64,000 nt of DNA from Panulirus ornatus (GCF_036320965.1 NC_092238.1:55307943-55371942), one strand, 5' to 3'; counted from the first letter of the stretch, positions 32,528 to 45,842 are shown. Notes: a model not told the origin generated them from the sequence alone. Numbers and translations: made by a program.

Positions 32528-35135
32528 GAAGAGGGTGGTGAGAGTAAGTGAGCTTGGGAAGGAGACTTGTGTGAGGAAGTACCAGGAGAGACTGAGTACA
32601 GAATGGAAAAAGGTGAGAAGAATGGAAGTAAGGGGAGTGGGGGAGGAATGGGATATATTTAGGGAATCAGTGATGGATTGCGCAAAAGATGCTTGTGGCA
32701 TGAGAAGAGTGGGAGGTGGGTTGATTAGAAAGGGCAGTGAGTGGTGGGATAAAGAAGTAAGATTATTAGTGAAAGAGAAGAGAGAGGCATTTGGACGATT
32801 TTTGCAGGGAAAAAATGCAATTGAGTAGGAGATGTAAAAAAGAAAGAGACAGGAGGTCAAGAGAAAGGTGCAAGAGGTGAAAAAGAGGGCAAATGAGAGT
32901 TGGGGTGAGAGAGTATCATTAAATTGTAGGGAGAATAAAAAGATGTTCTGGAAGGAGGTAAATAAAGTGCGTAAGACAAGGGAGCAAATGGGAACTTCAG
33001 TGAAGGGCGCAAATGGGGAGGTGATAACAAGTAGTGGTGATGTGAGAAGGAGATGGAGTGAGTATTTTGAAGGTTTGTTGAATGTGTTTGATGATTGAGT
33101 GGCAGATATAGGGTGTTTTGGTCGAGGTGGTGTGCAAAGTGAGAGGGTTAGGGAAAATGATTTGTTAAACAGAGAAGAGGTAGTAAAAGCTTTGCGGAAG
33201 ATGAAAGCCGGCAAGGCAGCAGGTTTGGATGGTATTGCGGTGGAATTTATTAAAAAAGGGGGTGACTGTATTGTTGACTGGTTGGTAAGGTTATTTAATG
33301 TATGTATGGCTCATGGTGAGGTGCCTGAGGATTGGCGAAATGCGTGCAAAGTGCCATTGTACAAAGGCAAAGGGAATAAGAGTGAGTGCTCAAATTACAG
33401 AGGTGTAAGTTTGTTGCGAATTCCTAGTAAATTATATGGGAGGGTATTGATTGAGAGGGTGAAGGCATGTACAAAGCATCAGATTGGGGAATAGCAGTGT
33501 GGTTTCAGAAGTGGTAGAGGATGTGTGGACTAGGTGTTTGCTTTGAAGAATGTATGTGAGAAATACTTAGAAAAGCAAATGGATTTGTATGTAGCATTTA
33601 TGGATCTTGAGAAGGCATATGATAGAGTTGATAGATATGCTCTGTGGAAGGTATTAAGAATATATGGCGTGGGAGGCAAGTTGTTAGAAGCAGTGAAAAG
33701 TTGTTATCGAGGATGTAAGGCAAGTGTACGTTTAGGAAGAGAGGAAAGTGATTGGTTCTCAGTGAATGTAGGTTTGCGGCAGGGGTGTGTGATGTCTCCA
33801 TGGTTGTTTAATTTGTTTATGGATGGGGTTGTTAGGGAGGTGAATGCAAGAGTTTTGGAAAGAGGGGCTAGTATGAAGTCTGTTGTGGATGAGAGAGCTT
33901 TGGAAGTGAGTCAGTTGTTGTTCGCTGATGATACAGCGCTGGTGGCTGATTCATGTGAGAAACTGCAGAAGCTGGTGACTGAGTTTGGTAAAGTGTGTGA
34001 AAGAAGAAAGTTAAGAGTAAATGTGAATAAGAGCAAGGTTATTAGGTACAGTAGGGTTGAGGGTCAAGTCAATTGGAGGTAAGTTTGAATGGAGAGAAAC
34101 TGGAGGAAGTAAAGTGTTTTAGATATCTGGGAGAGGATCTGGCAGCGGATGGAGCCATGGAAGCGGAAGTGAATCATAGGGTGGGGGAGGGGGCGAAAAT
34201 CCTGGGAGCCTTGAAGAATGTATGGAAGTCGTGAACATTATCTCGGAAAGCAAAAATGGGTATGTTTGAAGGAATAGTGGTTCCAACAATGTTGTATGGT
34301 TGCGAGGCGTGGGCTATGGATAGAGTTGTGCGCAGGAGGGTGGATGTGCTGGAAATGAGATGTTTGAGGACAATGTGTAGTGTGAGGTGGTTTGATCGAG
34401 TAAGTAACGTAAGGGTAAGAGAGATGTGTGGAAATAAAAAGAGCGTGGTTGAGAGAGCAGAAGATGGTGTTTTGAAATGGTTTGGGCACATGGAGAGAAT
34501 GAGTGAGGAAAGATTGACCAAGAGGCTATATGTGTCGGAGGTGGAGGGAACGAGGAGAAGTGGGAGGCCAAATTGGAGGTGGAAAGATGGAGTGAAAAAG
34601 ATAGAGTGTGATAGGGGCCTGAACGTGCAGGAGGGTGAAAGGAGGGCAAGAATTAGAGTGAATTGGATCGATGTTGTATACCGGGGTTGACGTGCTGTCA
34701 GTGGATTGAATCAGGGCATGTGAAGCGTTTGGGGTAAACCATGGAAAGTTCTGTGGGGCCTGGATGTGGAAAGGGAGCTGTGGTTTCGGGCATTATTGCA
34801 TGACAGCTAGACTGTGAGTGTGAACGAATGTGGCCTTTGCTGTCTTTTCCTAGTGCTACCTCTCACACATTAGGGGGGGAGGGGGATGGTATTCCATGTA
34901 TGGCGAGGTGGCCGTGGGAATGAATAAAGGCAGACAGTGTGAATTGTGTGCATGGGTATATATGTATGTGTCTATGTGTGTATATATATGTGTACATTGA
35001 GATGTATAGGTATGTATATTTGCGTGTGTGGACGTGTATGTATATACAGAGTGTATGGTGGTGGGTTGGGCCATTTCTTTCGTCTGTCTCCTTTCGCTAC
35101 CTCGCTAACGCGGGAGACAGCGACAAAGCAAAATA
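32528..35135 (+). mobile_element. RTE-like LINE copy 11: 5'-truncated, long 3' UTR
   Basis: Starts at the linker codons [11 protein letters not shown], fused to the 3' end of copy 10. It runs through reverse transcriptase and C-terminus (RRSGRP, late stop at 34688-34690) to a long 3' UTR (34691-35135) with AATAAA at about 34923, then AAAATAATGATTAAAAATAA and (TA)n. Lesions: TAG 32826, TGA 33096, TAG 33492, TAG about 33531, a lost G near 34073, TGA near 34229. Confidence 0.88.
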
Positions 35136-35149
35136 ATGATTAAAAATAA

Positions 35150-35379
<230 letters not shown>

Positions 35380-37088
35380 TTTTTTTTTTATTTTGCTTTG
35401 TCGCTGTCTCCCGCGTTAGCGAGGTAGCGCAAGGAAACAGACGAAAGAATGGCCCAACTCGCCCACATACACGTGTATATACATACATGTCCACACACGC
35501 AAATATGGATACCTATATATCTCAATGTACACATATATATACACACACAGACACATACATATATACCCATGCACACAATTCACACTGTCTGCCTTTACTT
35601 GTTCCCATCGCCACCTCGCCACACATGGAATACCATCCCCCTCCCCCCACATGTGTGCGGGGTAGCGCTAGGAAAAACACTAAAGGCCCCATTCGTTCAC
35701 ACTCAGTCTCTAGCTGTCATGTAATTATGCACCGAAACAACAGCTCCTTTCCACATCCAGGCCCCAAACACTTTGCATGGTTTACCCCAGACGCTTGACA
35801 TACCGTGGTTCAATCGAGTGACAGCCGTCGACCCTGTTATACCACATCGTTCCAATTCAATCTATTCCTTGCACGCCTTTCACCCTCCTGCATCTTCAGG
35901 CCCCGATCACTCAAAATCTTTTTGATTCCATCTCTCCACATCCAATTTGGTCTCCCACTTCTACTCGTTCCCTCCACCTCTGACACATATATCGTCTTGG
36001 TCAATCTTTCCCCACTGATTCTCTCCATGTGACCAAACCATTTCAAAACACATTCTTCTGCTCTCTCAACCACACTTTTTATTTCCACACATCTCTCTCA
36101 CCCATACATTACTTACTCGATCAAACCACCTCACACCTCATATTGTCCTCAAACATCTCATTTCCAGCACATCCACCCTCTTGCGCACAACTCTATCCAT
36201 AGCCCACGCCTCGCAGCCATACAACATTGTTGGAACAACTATTCCTTCAAACATACCCATTTTTGCTCTCCGAGATACTGTTCTCGACTTCCAAACATTC
36301 TTCAAGGCTCCCAGAATTTTCGCCCCCTCCCACACCCAATGATTCACTTCCGCTTCCATGGTTCCATCCACTGCCAGATCCACTCCCAGTTATCTATAAC
36401 ACTTCATTTCCTCCAGCTTTTCTACATTCAAACTTACCTCCCAGTTCACTTGACCCTCAACCCTACTGTACCTAATAACCTTGCTGTTATTCACATTTAC
36501 TCTTAACTTTCTTCTTTCAAACACTTTACCAAACTCAGTCACCTGCCTCTGCAGTTTCTTACATGAATCAGCCACCAGCGCTGCATCATCAGCGAACAAT
36601 AATTGACTCACTTCCAAAGCTATGTCATCCACGACAGACTTCATACTTGCCCCTCTTTCCAAAACTCTTGCATTCACCTCCCTAACAACCCCATCCATAA
36701 ACAAATCAAACAACCATGGAGACATCACACACCCCTGTCGCAAACCTATATTCACTGAGAACCAATCACTTTACTCTCTTCCTACACGTACATATGCCTT
36801 ACATCCTCGATAGAAACTTTTCACTGCTTCTAACAACTTGCCTCCCACACCATATATTCTTAAAACGTTCCACAGAGCATCTCTATCAACTCTACCATAT
36901 GCCTTCTCCAGATCCATAAATGGTACATACAACTCCATTTGTCTTTCTAAGTATTTCTCGCATACATTCTTCAAAGCAAACACCTGATCCACACATCCTC
37001 TACCACTTCAGAAACCACACTGCTCTTCCCCAATCTGATGCTCTGTACATGCCTTCACCTCCTCAATCAATACACTCCCATATAATTT
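35380..37088 (-). mobile_element. RTE-like LINE copy 12: 5'-truncated, long 3' UTR
   Basis: Minus strand: T run, long 3' UTR (about 35393-35800), C-terminus and reverse transcriptase up to the fingers (codons for YGSVLIEE), where it meets (TA)n at 37089. Frames 35837-36088, 36138-36383, 36390-36755 and 36771-36992 give the protein in pieces. FADD is changed to FADDAA, and the RxSGRP motif is of the long-UTR type. Broken by stops and small indels. Confidence 0.87.
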
Positions 37089-37842
<754 letters not shown>

Positions 37843-37929
<87 letters not shown>

Positions 37930-37930
37930 G

Positions 37931-38023
<93 letters not shown>
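37843..38023. repeat. (TA)n array
   Basis: TA with one GTATATGTATTTA interruption, between a SINE-like 3' end and the 3' end of minus LINE copy 13. Confidence 0.98.
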
Positions 38024-38027
<4 letters not shown>

Positions 38028-38558
38028 TATTTTTTTTATTATACTTTGTCGCTGTCTCCCGCGTTTGCGAGGTAGCGCAAGGAAACAGACGAAAAGAAAT
38101 GGCCCAACCCCCCCCCCCATACACATGTATATACATACGTCCACACACGCAAATATACATACCTACACAGCTTTCCATGGTTTACCCCAGACGCTTCACA
38201 TGCCTTGATTCAATCCACTGACAGCACGTCAACCCCGGTATACCACATCGCTCCAATTCACTCTATTCCTTGCCCTCCTTTCACCCTCCTGCATGTTCAG
38301 GCCCCGATCACACACAATATTTTATACTCCATCTTTCCACCTCCAATATGGTCTCCCTCTTCTCCTCGTTCCCTCCACCTCCGACACATATATCCTCTTG
38401 GTCAATCTTTCCTCACTCATTCTCTCCATGTGCCGAAACCACTTCAAAACACCCTCTTCTGCTCTCTCAACCACGCTCTTTTTATTTCCACACATCTCTC
38501 TTACCCTTACGTTACTCACTCGATCAAACCACCTCACACCACACATTGTCCTCAAACA
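38024..38558 (-). mobile_element. RTE-like LINE copy 13: C-terminal end and short 3' UTR
   Basis: Minus strand: 3' UTR to 38228, stop at 38229-38231, and a C-terminal frame to 38558 ([28 protein letters not shown]). There is no (TA)n at its 5' end; it abuts the SINE-like fragment at 38562 through a few bases (ATAT). Confidence 0.87.
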
Positions 38559-38561
38559 ATA

Positions 38562-38667
38562 TACAGAGAAGAGGGCCAGGTGAGGACATTCCCCCAAAGA
38601 CCCAGTCCTCTGTTCTTAACGCTACCTCGCTATCGCGGGAAATGGCGAATAGTATGAAAAAAAAAAA

Positions 38668-38668
<1 letters not shown>
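38562..38668 (+). mobile_element. SINE-like element, 5'-truncated
   Basis: Begins at ACAGAGAAGAGGGCCAGG and includes the stem-loop segment GCTACCTCGCTATCGCGGGA and an A-rich tail before (TA)n. Confidence 0.83.

Positions 38669-38738
<70 letters not shown>
38669..38738. repeat. (TA)n array
   Basis: Short TA tract with one CATA, between a SINE-like tail and a LINE 3' end. Confidence 0.97.
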
Positions 38739-38739
<1 letters not shown>

Positions 38740-40409
38740 TTTTTTTTATGCGAGGTAGCGCAAGGAAACAGACGAAGGAAATGGCCCAACCCACCCCCAT
38801 ACATATGTATATTCATACACGTCCACACACGCAAATATACATACCTATACATCTCAATATACAGAAATATATACACACACAGACACATACATATTTACCC
38901 ATGCACACAATTCACACTGTCTGAATTCATTCATTCCTATCGCCACCTCGCCACACATGGAATACCATCTCCCCTCCCCCCTCATGTGTGCGAGGTAGCG
39001 CTAGGAAAAGACAACAAAGGCCAAATTCGTTCACAGTCTCTAGCTGTCATACAATAATGCCCGAAAACCACAGTTCCCTTTCCATATCCAGGCCCCACAC
39101 AACTTTCCATGGATTACCCAGACGCTTCATATGCCATGATTCAATCCACTGACAGCACGTCAACCCCGGTATACCACATCGATCTAATTCACTCTATTCC
39201 TTGCCCTCTTTTCACCCTCCTGCATGTTCAGGCCCCGATCACTCAAAATCTTTTTCACTTCATCTTTCCCCCTCCAATTTGGTCGCCCACTTCTCGTTCC
39301 CTCCTCCTCCGACACATATAACCTCTTGGTCAATCTTTCCTCAATCATTCTTTCCATGTGCCTAAACCATTTCAAAACACCCTCTTTTGCTCTCTCAACC
39401 ACGCTCTTTTTATTTCCACACATCTCTCTTACCCTTACATTACGTACTCGATCAAACCACCTCACACCACACATTGTCCTCAAACATCTCATTTCCAGCA
39501 CATCCACCCTCCTCCGCACAACTCTATCCATAGCTCACGCCTCGCAACCATAAAACATTGTTGGAACCACTATTCCTTCAAACATACACATTTTTTCTTT
39601 CGGAGATAATGTTTTCGACTTCCAAACATTCTTCAAGGCTCCAAGAATTTTCGCCCCCTCCCCCACCCTATGATTCACTTCCGCTTCCATGGTTCCATTA
39701 ACTGCCAGATCCACTCCCAGATATCTAAAACACTTCACTTCCTCCAGCTTTTCTCCATTCAAACTTACCTCCCAATTAACTTGACCCTCAACCCTACTGT
39801 ACCTGATAACCTTGCTCTTATTCACATTTACTCTTAACTTTCTTTTTTCACACACTTTACCAAACTCAGTCACCAGCTTCTGCAGTTTCTTACATGAATC
39901 AGCCACCAGCGCCGTATCATCAGCGAACAACTGACACACTTCCCAAGCTCTCTCATCCACAACAGACTGCATACTTGCCCCTCTTTCCAAAACTCTTGCA
40001 TTCATCTCTCTAACAACCCCATCCATAAACAAATTAAACAACCATGGAGACATCACACACCCCTGCCGCAAACTTACATTCAATGAGAACCAATCCCTTT
40101 CCTCTCTTCCTACACGTACACATGCCCTACATCCTCGATAAAAACTTTTCACTGCTTCTAACAACTTGCCTCCCACACCATATATTCTTAAAACCTTCCA
40201 CAGAGCATCTCTGTCAACTCTATCATATGCCTTCTCCAGATCCATAAATGCTACATACAAATCCATTTGTTTTTCTAAGTATTTCTCGCATACATTCTTC
40301 AAAGCAAACACCTGATCCACACATCCTCTACCACTTCTCAAACCACACTGTTCTTCCCCAATCTGATGCTCTGTGCATGCCTTCACCCTCTCAATCAAAA
40401 CCCTACCAT

Positions 40410-40411
<2 letters not shown>
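38739..40411 (-). mobile_element. RTE-like LINE copy 14: 5'-truncated, long 3' UTR
   Basis: Minus strand: T run joined directly to GCGAGGTAGCGCAAGG (the last tail bases are missing), then long 3' UTR (to 39159). The ORF remnant runs 39160-40411 with only two stops in one frame: Trp to TAG near 39186 and Trp to TGA near 39533. The 5' end is at the fingers ([16 protein letters not shown]), directly at (TA)n. Three bases in frame are missing before FADD (CQLFADD). Confidence 0.9.

Positions 40412-40496
<85 letters not shown>
40412..40496. repeat. (TA)n array
   Basis: TA between LINE copy 14 (5' end) and the 3' end region of LINE copy 15. Confidence 0.98.
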
Positions 40497-40499
<3 letters not shown>

Positions 40500-41345
40500 T
40501 CTCAATATACATAACTATACATCTCAATATACACATATATATCTTTTTTTTTTTTTTTTTGCTTTGTCGCTGTCTCCCGCGTTTGCGAGGTAGCGCAAGG
40601 AAACAGACGAAAGAAATGGCCCAACCCACCCCCATACACATGCCTTGATTCAATCCACTGACAGCACGTCAACCCCGGTATACCACATCGCTCCAATTCA
40701 CTCTATTCTTTGCCCTCCTTTCACCCTCCTGCATGTTCAGGCCCCGATCACACAAAATATTTTTCACTCCATCTTTCCAACTCCAATTTGGTCTCCCTCT
40801 TCTCCTCGTTCCCTCCACCTCCGACACATATATCCTCTTGGTCAATCTTTCCTCACTCATTCTATCCATGTGACCAAACCATTTCAAAACACCCTCTTCT
40901 GCTCTCTCAACCACGCTCTTTTTATTTCCACACATCTCTCTTACCCTTACGTTACTTACTCGATCAAACACCTCACACCACACATTGTCCTCAAACATCT
41001 CATTTCCAGCACATCCATCCTCCTTCGCACAACTCTATCCATAGTCCACGCCTCGCAACCATACAACATTGTTGGAACCACTATTCCTTCAAACATAACC
41101 ATTTTTGCTTTCCGAGATAATGTTCTCGACTTCCACACATTCTTCAAGGCTCCCAGATTTTTCGCCCCCTCCCCCACCCTATGATCCACTTCCGCTTCCA
41201 TGGTTCCATCCACTGCCAGATCCACTCCCAGATATCTAAAACACTTAACTTCCTCCAGTTTTTCTCCAATCAAACTCACTTCCCAATTGAATTGACCCTC
41301 AACCCTACTGTACCTAATAACCTTGCTCTTATTCACATTTACTCT
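40497..41345 (-). mobile_element. RTE-like LINE copy 15: C-terminus and internally deleted 3' UTR
   Basis: Minus strand. 40497-40543 holds two copies of a CATCTCAATATACATA-like 3' UTR piece, then T run 40543-40560 and the tail stem-loop. The 3' UTR is cut short: CCCATACACATG joins directly to CCTTGATTCAATCC. ORF remnant 40669-41343, frameshift near 40970 (one C lost). The 5' end (RVNVNKSKV) is fused to the C-terminal end of copy 16. Confidence 0.83.
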
Positions 41346-41946
41346 TTACCCCGGTATACCACATCGATCCAATTCACTCTACTCCTTGCCCTCCTTTCAC
41401 CCTCCTGCATGTTCAGGCCCCGATCACGCAAAATCTTTTTCACTCCCTCTTTCCACCTCGAACTTGGTCTCCCACTTCTCCTCGTTCCCTCCACCTCCGA
41501 CACATATATCCTCTTGGTCAATCTTTCCTCACTCATTCTCTCCATGTGCCCAAACCATTTCAAAACACCCTCTTTTGCTCTCTCAACCACGCTCTTTTTA
41601 TTTCCACACATCTCTTACCCTTACGTTACTTACTCGATGAAACCACCTCACACCACACATTGTCCTCAAACATCTCATTTCCAGCACATCCATCCTCCTG
41701 CGCACAACTCTATCCATAGCCCACGCCTCGCAACCATACAACATTGTTGGAACCACTAATCCTTCAAACATACCCATTTTTGCTTTCCGAGATAATGTTC
41801 TCGATTTCCAGGCATTCTTCAAGGCTCCCAGGATTTTCGCCCCCTCACCCCCCCTATGATCCACTTCCGCTTCCATGGTTCCATCTGCTTCCAGATCCAC
41901 TCCCAGATATCTAAAACTCTTTGATTCCTCCAGTTTTCTCCATTCA
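41346..41946 (-). mobile_element. RTE-like LINE copy 16: C-terminal segment repeated in tandem with copy 15
   Basis: Minus strand, from the codons for NGE.LE at about 41946 to VVYRG at 41346, and then straight back into RVNVNKSKV of copy 15. So the C-terminal 600 bp occurs twice in the same orientation without a 3' UTR between. Two bases lost near 41612 shift the frame. The 5' edge meets low-copy DNA without (TA)n. Confidence 0.83.
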
Positions 41947-42754
41947 TGTTCATTGCTGTTGGGTATGGAGCATTACCACACTGTTGATATCATTATCAGT
42001 AGATATGGTGTACATTTTCATTGTCAGCTGTAACACAGCTTTCCTGTTAATAGAGATTCTTCTTTGCTGTGAACGTAATGAGAATAGTAACTAAACTTTA
42101 AGAGTGGAAATTTAGACATAGTTAGTTCCTTATGCTTTTGTGTTTGATGTACATTTTGCAGACATTTGAATTTTTCAGTTTGTGTGATATTTATGATTGT
42201 AACATATGTCTGATTTCACTTCATTCTGCTTTATTTATTGAAAATTTTATGATTATCTGTATTCAGCAGAATGATTTGTAAAAGACTGACCCAGTATTAT
42301 TTTCCTCATGAGAAAAAAAATAGCACATCGAGATACCATAGGAATTTCCACTATTATTTATCCCGTAGTGGTTAATTGCTTGGAATTGTACTAGGTACTT
42401 AGGATGAAATAGATTCTTAGATTGTGTTGCATTATCTTACCACCTGTGTAAAAGTGCCCTCTGAAGGAATATTTATGTGCATAGCATCATAGGGTTTACT
42501 ACATTTTCAAACTCTTGCTTTATGTATAGTAAGGTCAAACCTTGAATCAGAAATTCTAAAGTGAAAATCCTGGGAATTTCATTTATATATCTTGGTAAAG
42601 GGAAGTAAATGTTTATAGTTGTGTTACTGGAGTGATAGTTTTCATACATGGTGCTTTGATAAGAAAATAGTGAAATTGGAGAAAATGTAGCTTAGACATT
42701 GAAGCTTATTGCTACAGTGGTTAAATTGATGAGAACTGCTATTGACGTTTGTGT
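41947..42754. other. low-copy noncoding DNA
   Basis: AT-rich, no long frame, no repeat match seen elsewhere in the window. The texture is compatible with an untranslated region or intron, but nothing proves it. Confidence 0.65.
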
Positions 42755-42932
42755 AAATAAATTATACATTTCCCTTTTCCATAGCCAGAGGTTGAACCAT
42801 TATGTGACATTCATTTTTTCATTTCATTTCAAGCTAGAAGTTTCAGTTTTCTAAATTGTTTCTTACATTTTTCATATGTATATATGTGTATATGTGTGTG
42901 TGTGTGTGTATATGTGCGTGTGTATGTGTATG

Positions 42933-42943
<11 letters not shown>
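42755..42943. repeat. inverted partner of 15781-15966
   Basis: TTTCCATAGCCAGAGGTTGAACC and neighbouring bases match the reverse complement of 15835-15966 closely. It ends in a (TG)n/(TA)n microsatellite (42878-42950) as that segment does, and leads into a LINE 5' end fragment. Confidence 0.75.

Positions 42944-43024
<81 letters not shown>
42944..43024. repeat. (TA)n array
   Basis: TA following the TG-rich tract, ending at the LINE 5' tip TATCCCTGGGG. Confidence 0.98.
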
Positions 43025-43027
<3 letters not shown>

Positions 43028-43053
43028 TATCCCTGGGGATAGGGGTGAAAGAA

Positions 43054-43056
<3 letters not shown>
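43025..43056 (+). mobile_element. LINE or SINE 5' tip only
   Basis: TATCCCTGGGGATAGGGGTG then AAAGAAGAATATA. Only the first 30 bases of the element remain, with (TA)n on both sides. The GTGAAAGAA spelling matches the LINE rather than the SINE version. Confidence 0.85.

Positions 43057-43112
<56 letters not shown>
43057..43112. repeat. (TA)n array
   Basis: TA between a LINE 5' tip and a minus LINE interior fragment. Confidence 0.98.
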
Positions 43113-43115
<3 letters not shown>

Positions 43116-43307
43116 TCATTCTCATTTTTCTTCTTTTACACACTTTACCAAACTCAGTAACTAACTTCTGCAGTTTCTCACCCGAATCAGCCACCAGCGT
43201 TGTATCATTAGTGAACAATAACTGACTCATTTCTCAAGCCCTCCCATCTACACTAGACTGCATATTTGCTTCTCTATCCAGAACTTTTGGATTCACCTCC
43301 GTAACCA
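43113..43307 (-). mobile_element. RTE-like LINE copy 17: small reverse transcriptase fragment
   Basis: Minus strand, about 195 bp around the active site: QLLFTNDTTLVADSGEKLQK, where FADD has become FTND. It ends at CACCTCCGTAACCAC and joins the 43308 repeat without (TA)n. Confidence 0.85.
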
Positions 43308-43618
43308 CGAGAAATATCATTGAATCTTCTGTTGTTAAAAACACAAAGAATTATGTTCGTAATGTTAGTGAAATTCTACACAAATTGGATAACTTTATTG
43401 ATGGTAAGATTTTTAAACAATTCATCTTCTTGTCCACATAATATTTCTATGATACGCTCGTTGTCTGTCTTGGACAATCACATGTTTACCGAATGGCACT
43501 ATAGCTACGTCTCTTCGTTGTATATCAACTTACTGTTATATTTCTCTCTTTTTTCTCCCCTGATGGTGTGATTATTACACAAAGTTCACTTAGGACGTTA
43601 TCGTGTTTCATTTTCCCC
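43308..43618 (+). repeat. dispersed repeat of another family, possibly Penelope-like
   Basis: Not LINE sequence. Its last bases (TCGTGTTTCATTTTCCCCATGG) reappear, inverted and slightly changed, at 48615-48660, so it is a dispersed repeat. One frame reads ESSVVKNTKNYVRNVSEILH, a pattern that reminds me of the VKNxxxFV region of Penelope-like reverse transcriptases. The match is short and from memory, so the family call is tentative. The following bases I also recall as a common crustacean repeat end. Confidence 0.45.
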
Positions 43619-43619
43619 A

Positions 43620-44466
43620 TGGAAGTGAAGTGTTTTAGATATCTAGGGGTGGATTTGGCAGCGGATGGAACCAAGGAAGCGGAAGTGAGTCACAGGCTGG
43701 GGAAGGGGCGAAGGTTCTGGAAGCGTTGAAAAATGCGTGGAAGGGGAGAACATTATCTCAGTGAGCAAAAATGGGTATGTTTGAAGGAGTAGTGATTGCA
43801 ACAATGTTATAGGGTTGCGAGACATGGGTTATAGATAGATTTTTAGGAGGGTGGATGTGATAGAAATGAGATGTTTGAGGACAATATATCGTGTGAGGTG
43901 TTTAGATCGAGTAAATAATGAAAGGGTAAGATAGATGTGTGGTAATAAAAAGAGTGTGGTTGAGAGAGCAGAGGAGGTTGTTTTGAAATGGTTTCGTCAC
44001 ATGCAGAGAATGAGTGAGAAATGATTGACAAAGAAGAAATATGTGTCAGATGTGGAGGGAACGAGGAGAAGTGGGAGACCTAACTGTAGATGGAAAGATG
44101 GGGTGAGAAAGATTCTGAGCGATCGGGACCTGAACATGCAGGAGGGTGGGTGAAATGCATGCAAGGAATAGAGTAAATTGGAACGATGTGGTATACCGGG
44201 GTCGACGTGCTGTGAATGGATTGAACCAAGGTATGTGAAGTGTCTGGGGTATGCCATGGAAAGTTTTTTGTAGCTTGGATATGGAAAGGGAGCAGTGGTT
44301 TTGATGCATTATACATGACAGCGTTACCTCGTGCGCATGCTAGAGGAGGGTGTTGTCATTACATGTTTAGCGGGGTGGCGACGGGAAGGAATAAATGCAG
44401 CAGTCATGAATTATGTCTTTGTGTATATATCTCTATGTCTATGTATGTATATATGTGTATATACAT
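43620..44466 (+). mobile_element. RTE-like LINE copy 18: C-terminus and interrupted 3' UTR, old
   Basis: C-terminal remnant ([13 protein letters not shown], then several shifts and stops) to about 44241 with the older ending (VNGLNQGM), then long-type 3' UTR to 44466. There the sequence breaks off and resumes at about 46691, with a transposon between. 44155-44455 is nearly identical to the reverse complement of 49685-49974. Confidence 0.85.
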
Positions 44467-45044
44467 GTTGTTGGAGGTTAAGAAAGTAATCTTTGACTGT
44501 AAATTTTATTATTTCAATACTTGGTATAACCTCCTCCCGTTGCCAACACTTCATTGAGCCTTCGAGGCACGGATGCCACTAACGTCTGCGTTAAGTTCCT
44601 ACCAGAAGGGCTTCGTAGATGTTCCCATGCTTGTAAAGCATCATTTACGACTGTAGCACGACATCGATGTTGTCGGTCAGGCATGCCTTTCTGCATGGCC
44701 GCCCATACGTGCTCTGTCGGGTTGAGATCAGGCGATTTTGCAGGATGTGGCAACACTGTTATCCGTGGATGGCGAGCATACCACGCCTTTACAACCCTGG
44801 ATGTGTGAACTGGGCTGTTATCTTGGACGAGGTAAAATGGCTCCGGCTCTGGAAACAGCATAGCCCCCACTGAAGGTACCAGGACCTCCTCCAGTATCTC
44901 AACGTATCTAGGTCCGGTCAACTGGCCAGGCCCGACATCCACCAACTCACCGACACCAGCACCATGGATGGATCCAACCAAATAGTCCTGCACTGACGCG
45001 CGCGCCCACTCCTCCTGCTACCCACCACATGTTGTGTCTCGTAT

Positions 45045-45435
45045 CTGGTTATGTAAAATGTATAAAATTACATAAGACAGTGTGTCTTAATCATATTAGT
45101 GCAACTGTTGCTGCAATATAGATTAAGATAATAACTAAGTAAATTAAAAAATATTAACTAACTCAATATATAATAATTATTTATTATGATATCACATCGT
45201 AAATGGAGATTATTGCTACAGTATTTACATATGCCGTATAAAGTGATCATGATCACTGTTATTCACTTAAAAAATAATGAGTGTGCATAACTAAAATGTA
45301 ATACTGCAGCACAACAGGACGTTTCAAGCAGCAAACGACTGTGGTGGCCGTGGCACCCTGGTTTCAAAGCACTTCCGGAACGGTTGGCCTCACCATAAAT
45401 TGTCATTATAAAATGGAAAATATGTTATATAGCAT

Positions 45436-45494
<59 letters not shown>

Positions 45495-45534
45495 CTGAGA
45501 GAGAGAGAGACAGACAGACAGAGTAAGAGCTAAC
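45045..45534 (-). other. putative intron 2 of the transposase, with (AC)n
   Basis: 490 bp bounded by GT and AG on the minus strand. It contains a (GT)n/(AC)n microsatellite (about 45442-45492) and no coding similarity. It separates the first catalytic Asp from the rest of the domain. Confidence 0.65.
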
Positions 45535-45842
45535 CTGGTGTTAGGATGCCGCCAAACATGTTTGTTTGCAGTGGGACCATCGCTGCAGAAGGTTTTTTCA
45601 TCACAAAAGATGACGTTCTCCCAAAACTGATGTGGCTTGTCCGCATACTCCAACGCATACTCCACCCTGCTCTCCATGTTTGCCTCACTTAACACAGGTT
45701 TTGTTGCTGGTATGCGACCACGTAGCCCCTCAGAGTGATGTCTGTTTCGGACAGTTTGAGGCGTGCACTGCAGACCAAGAGTATCCCGAATGTTGCTAGC
45801 GTCGGGCGTGAAGGGGGCAGCAGCAGTGACAGCTGCTATGGC

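Noticed and set aside
41947..42754. Possible host 3' UTR or exon
   Set aside because: No open frame, splice pattern or polyadenylation context strong enough to claim a gene.
44467..44510. Terminal inverted repeat of the Tc1-like element at GGAGGTTAAGAAAG
   Set aside because: No matching inverted partner was found near 46200-46700 by eye, so no TIR is annotated.
45341..45526. Frame over the (GT)n tract
   Set aside because: Repeat-driven (CVCVCV) and inside the putative transposase intron, on the other strand.
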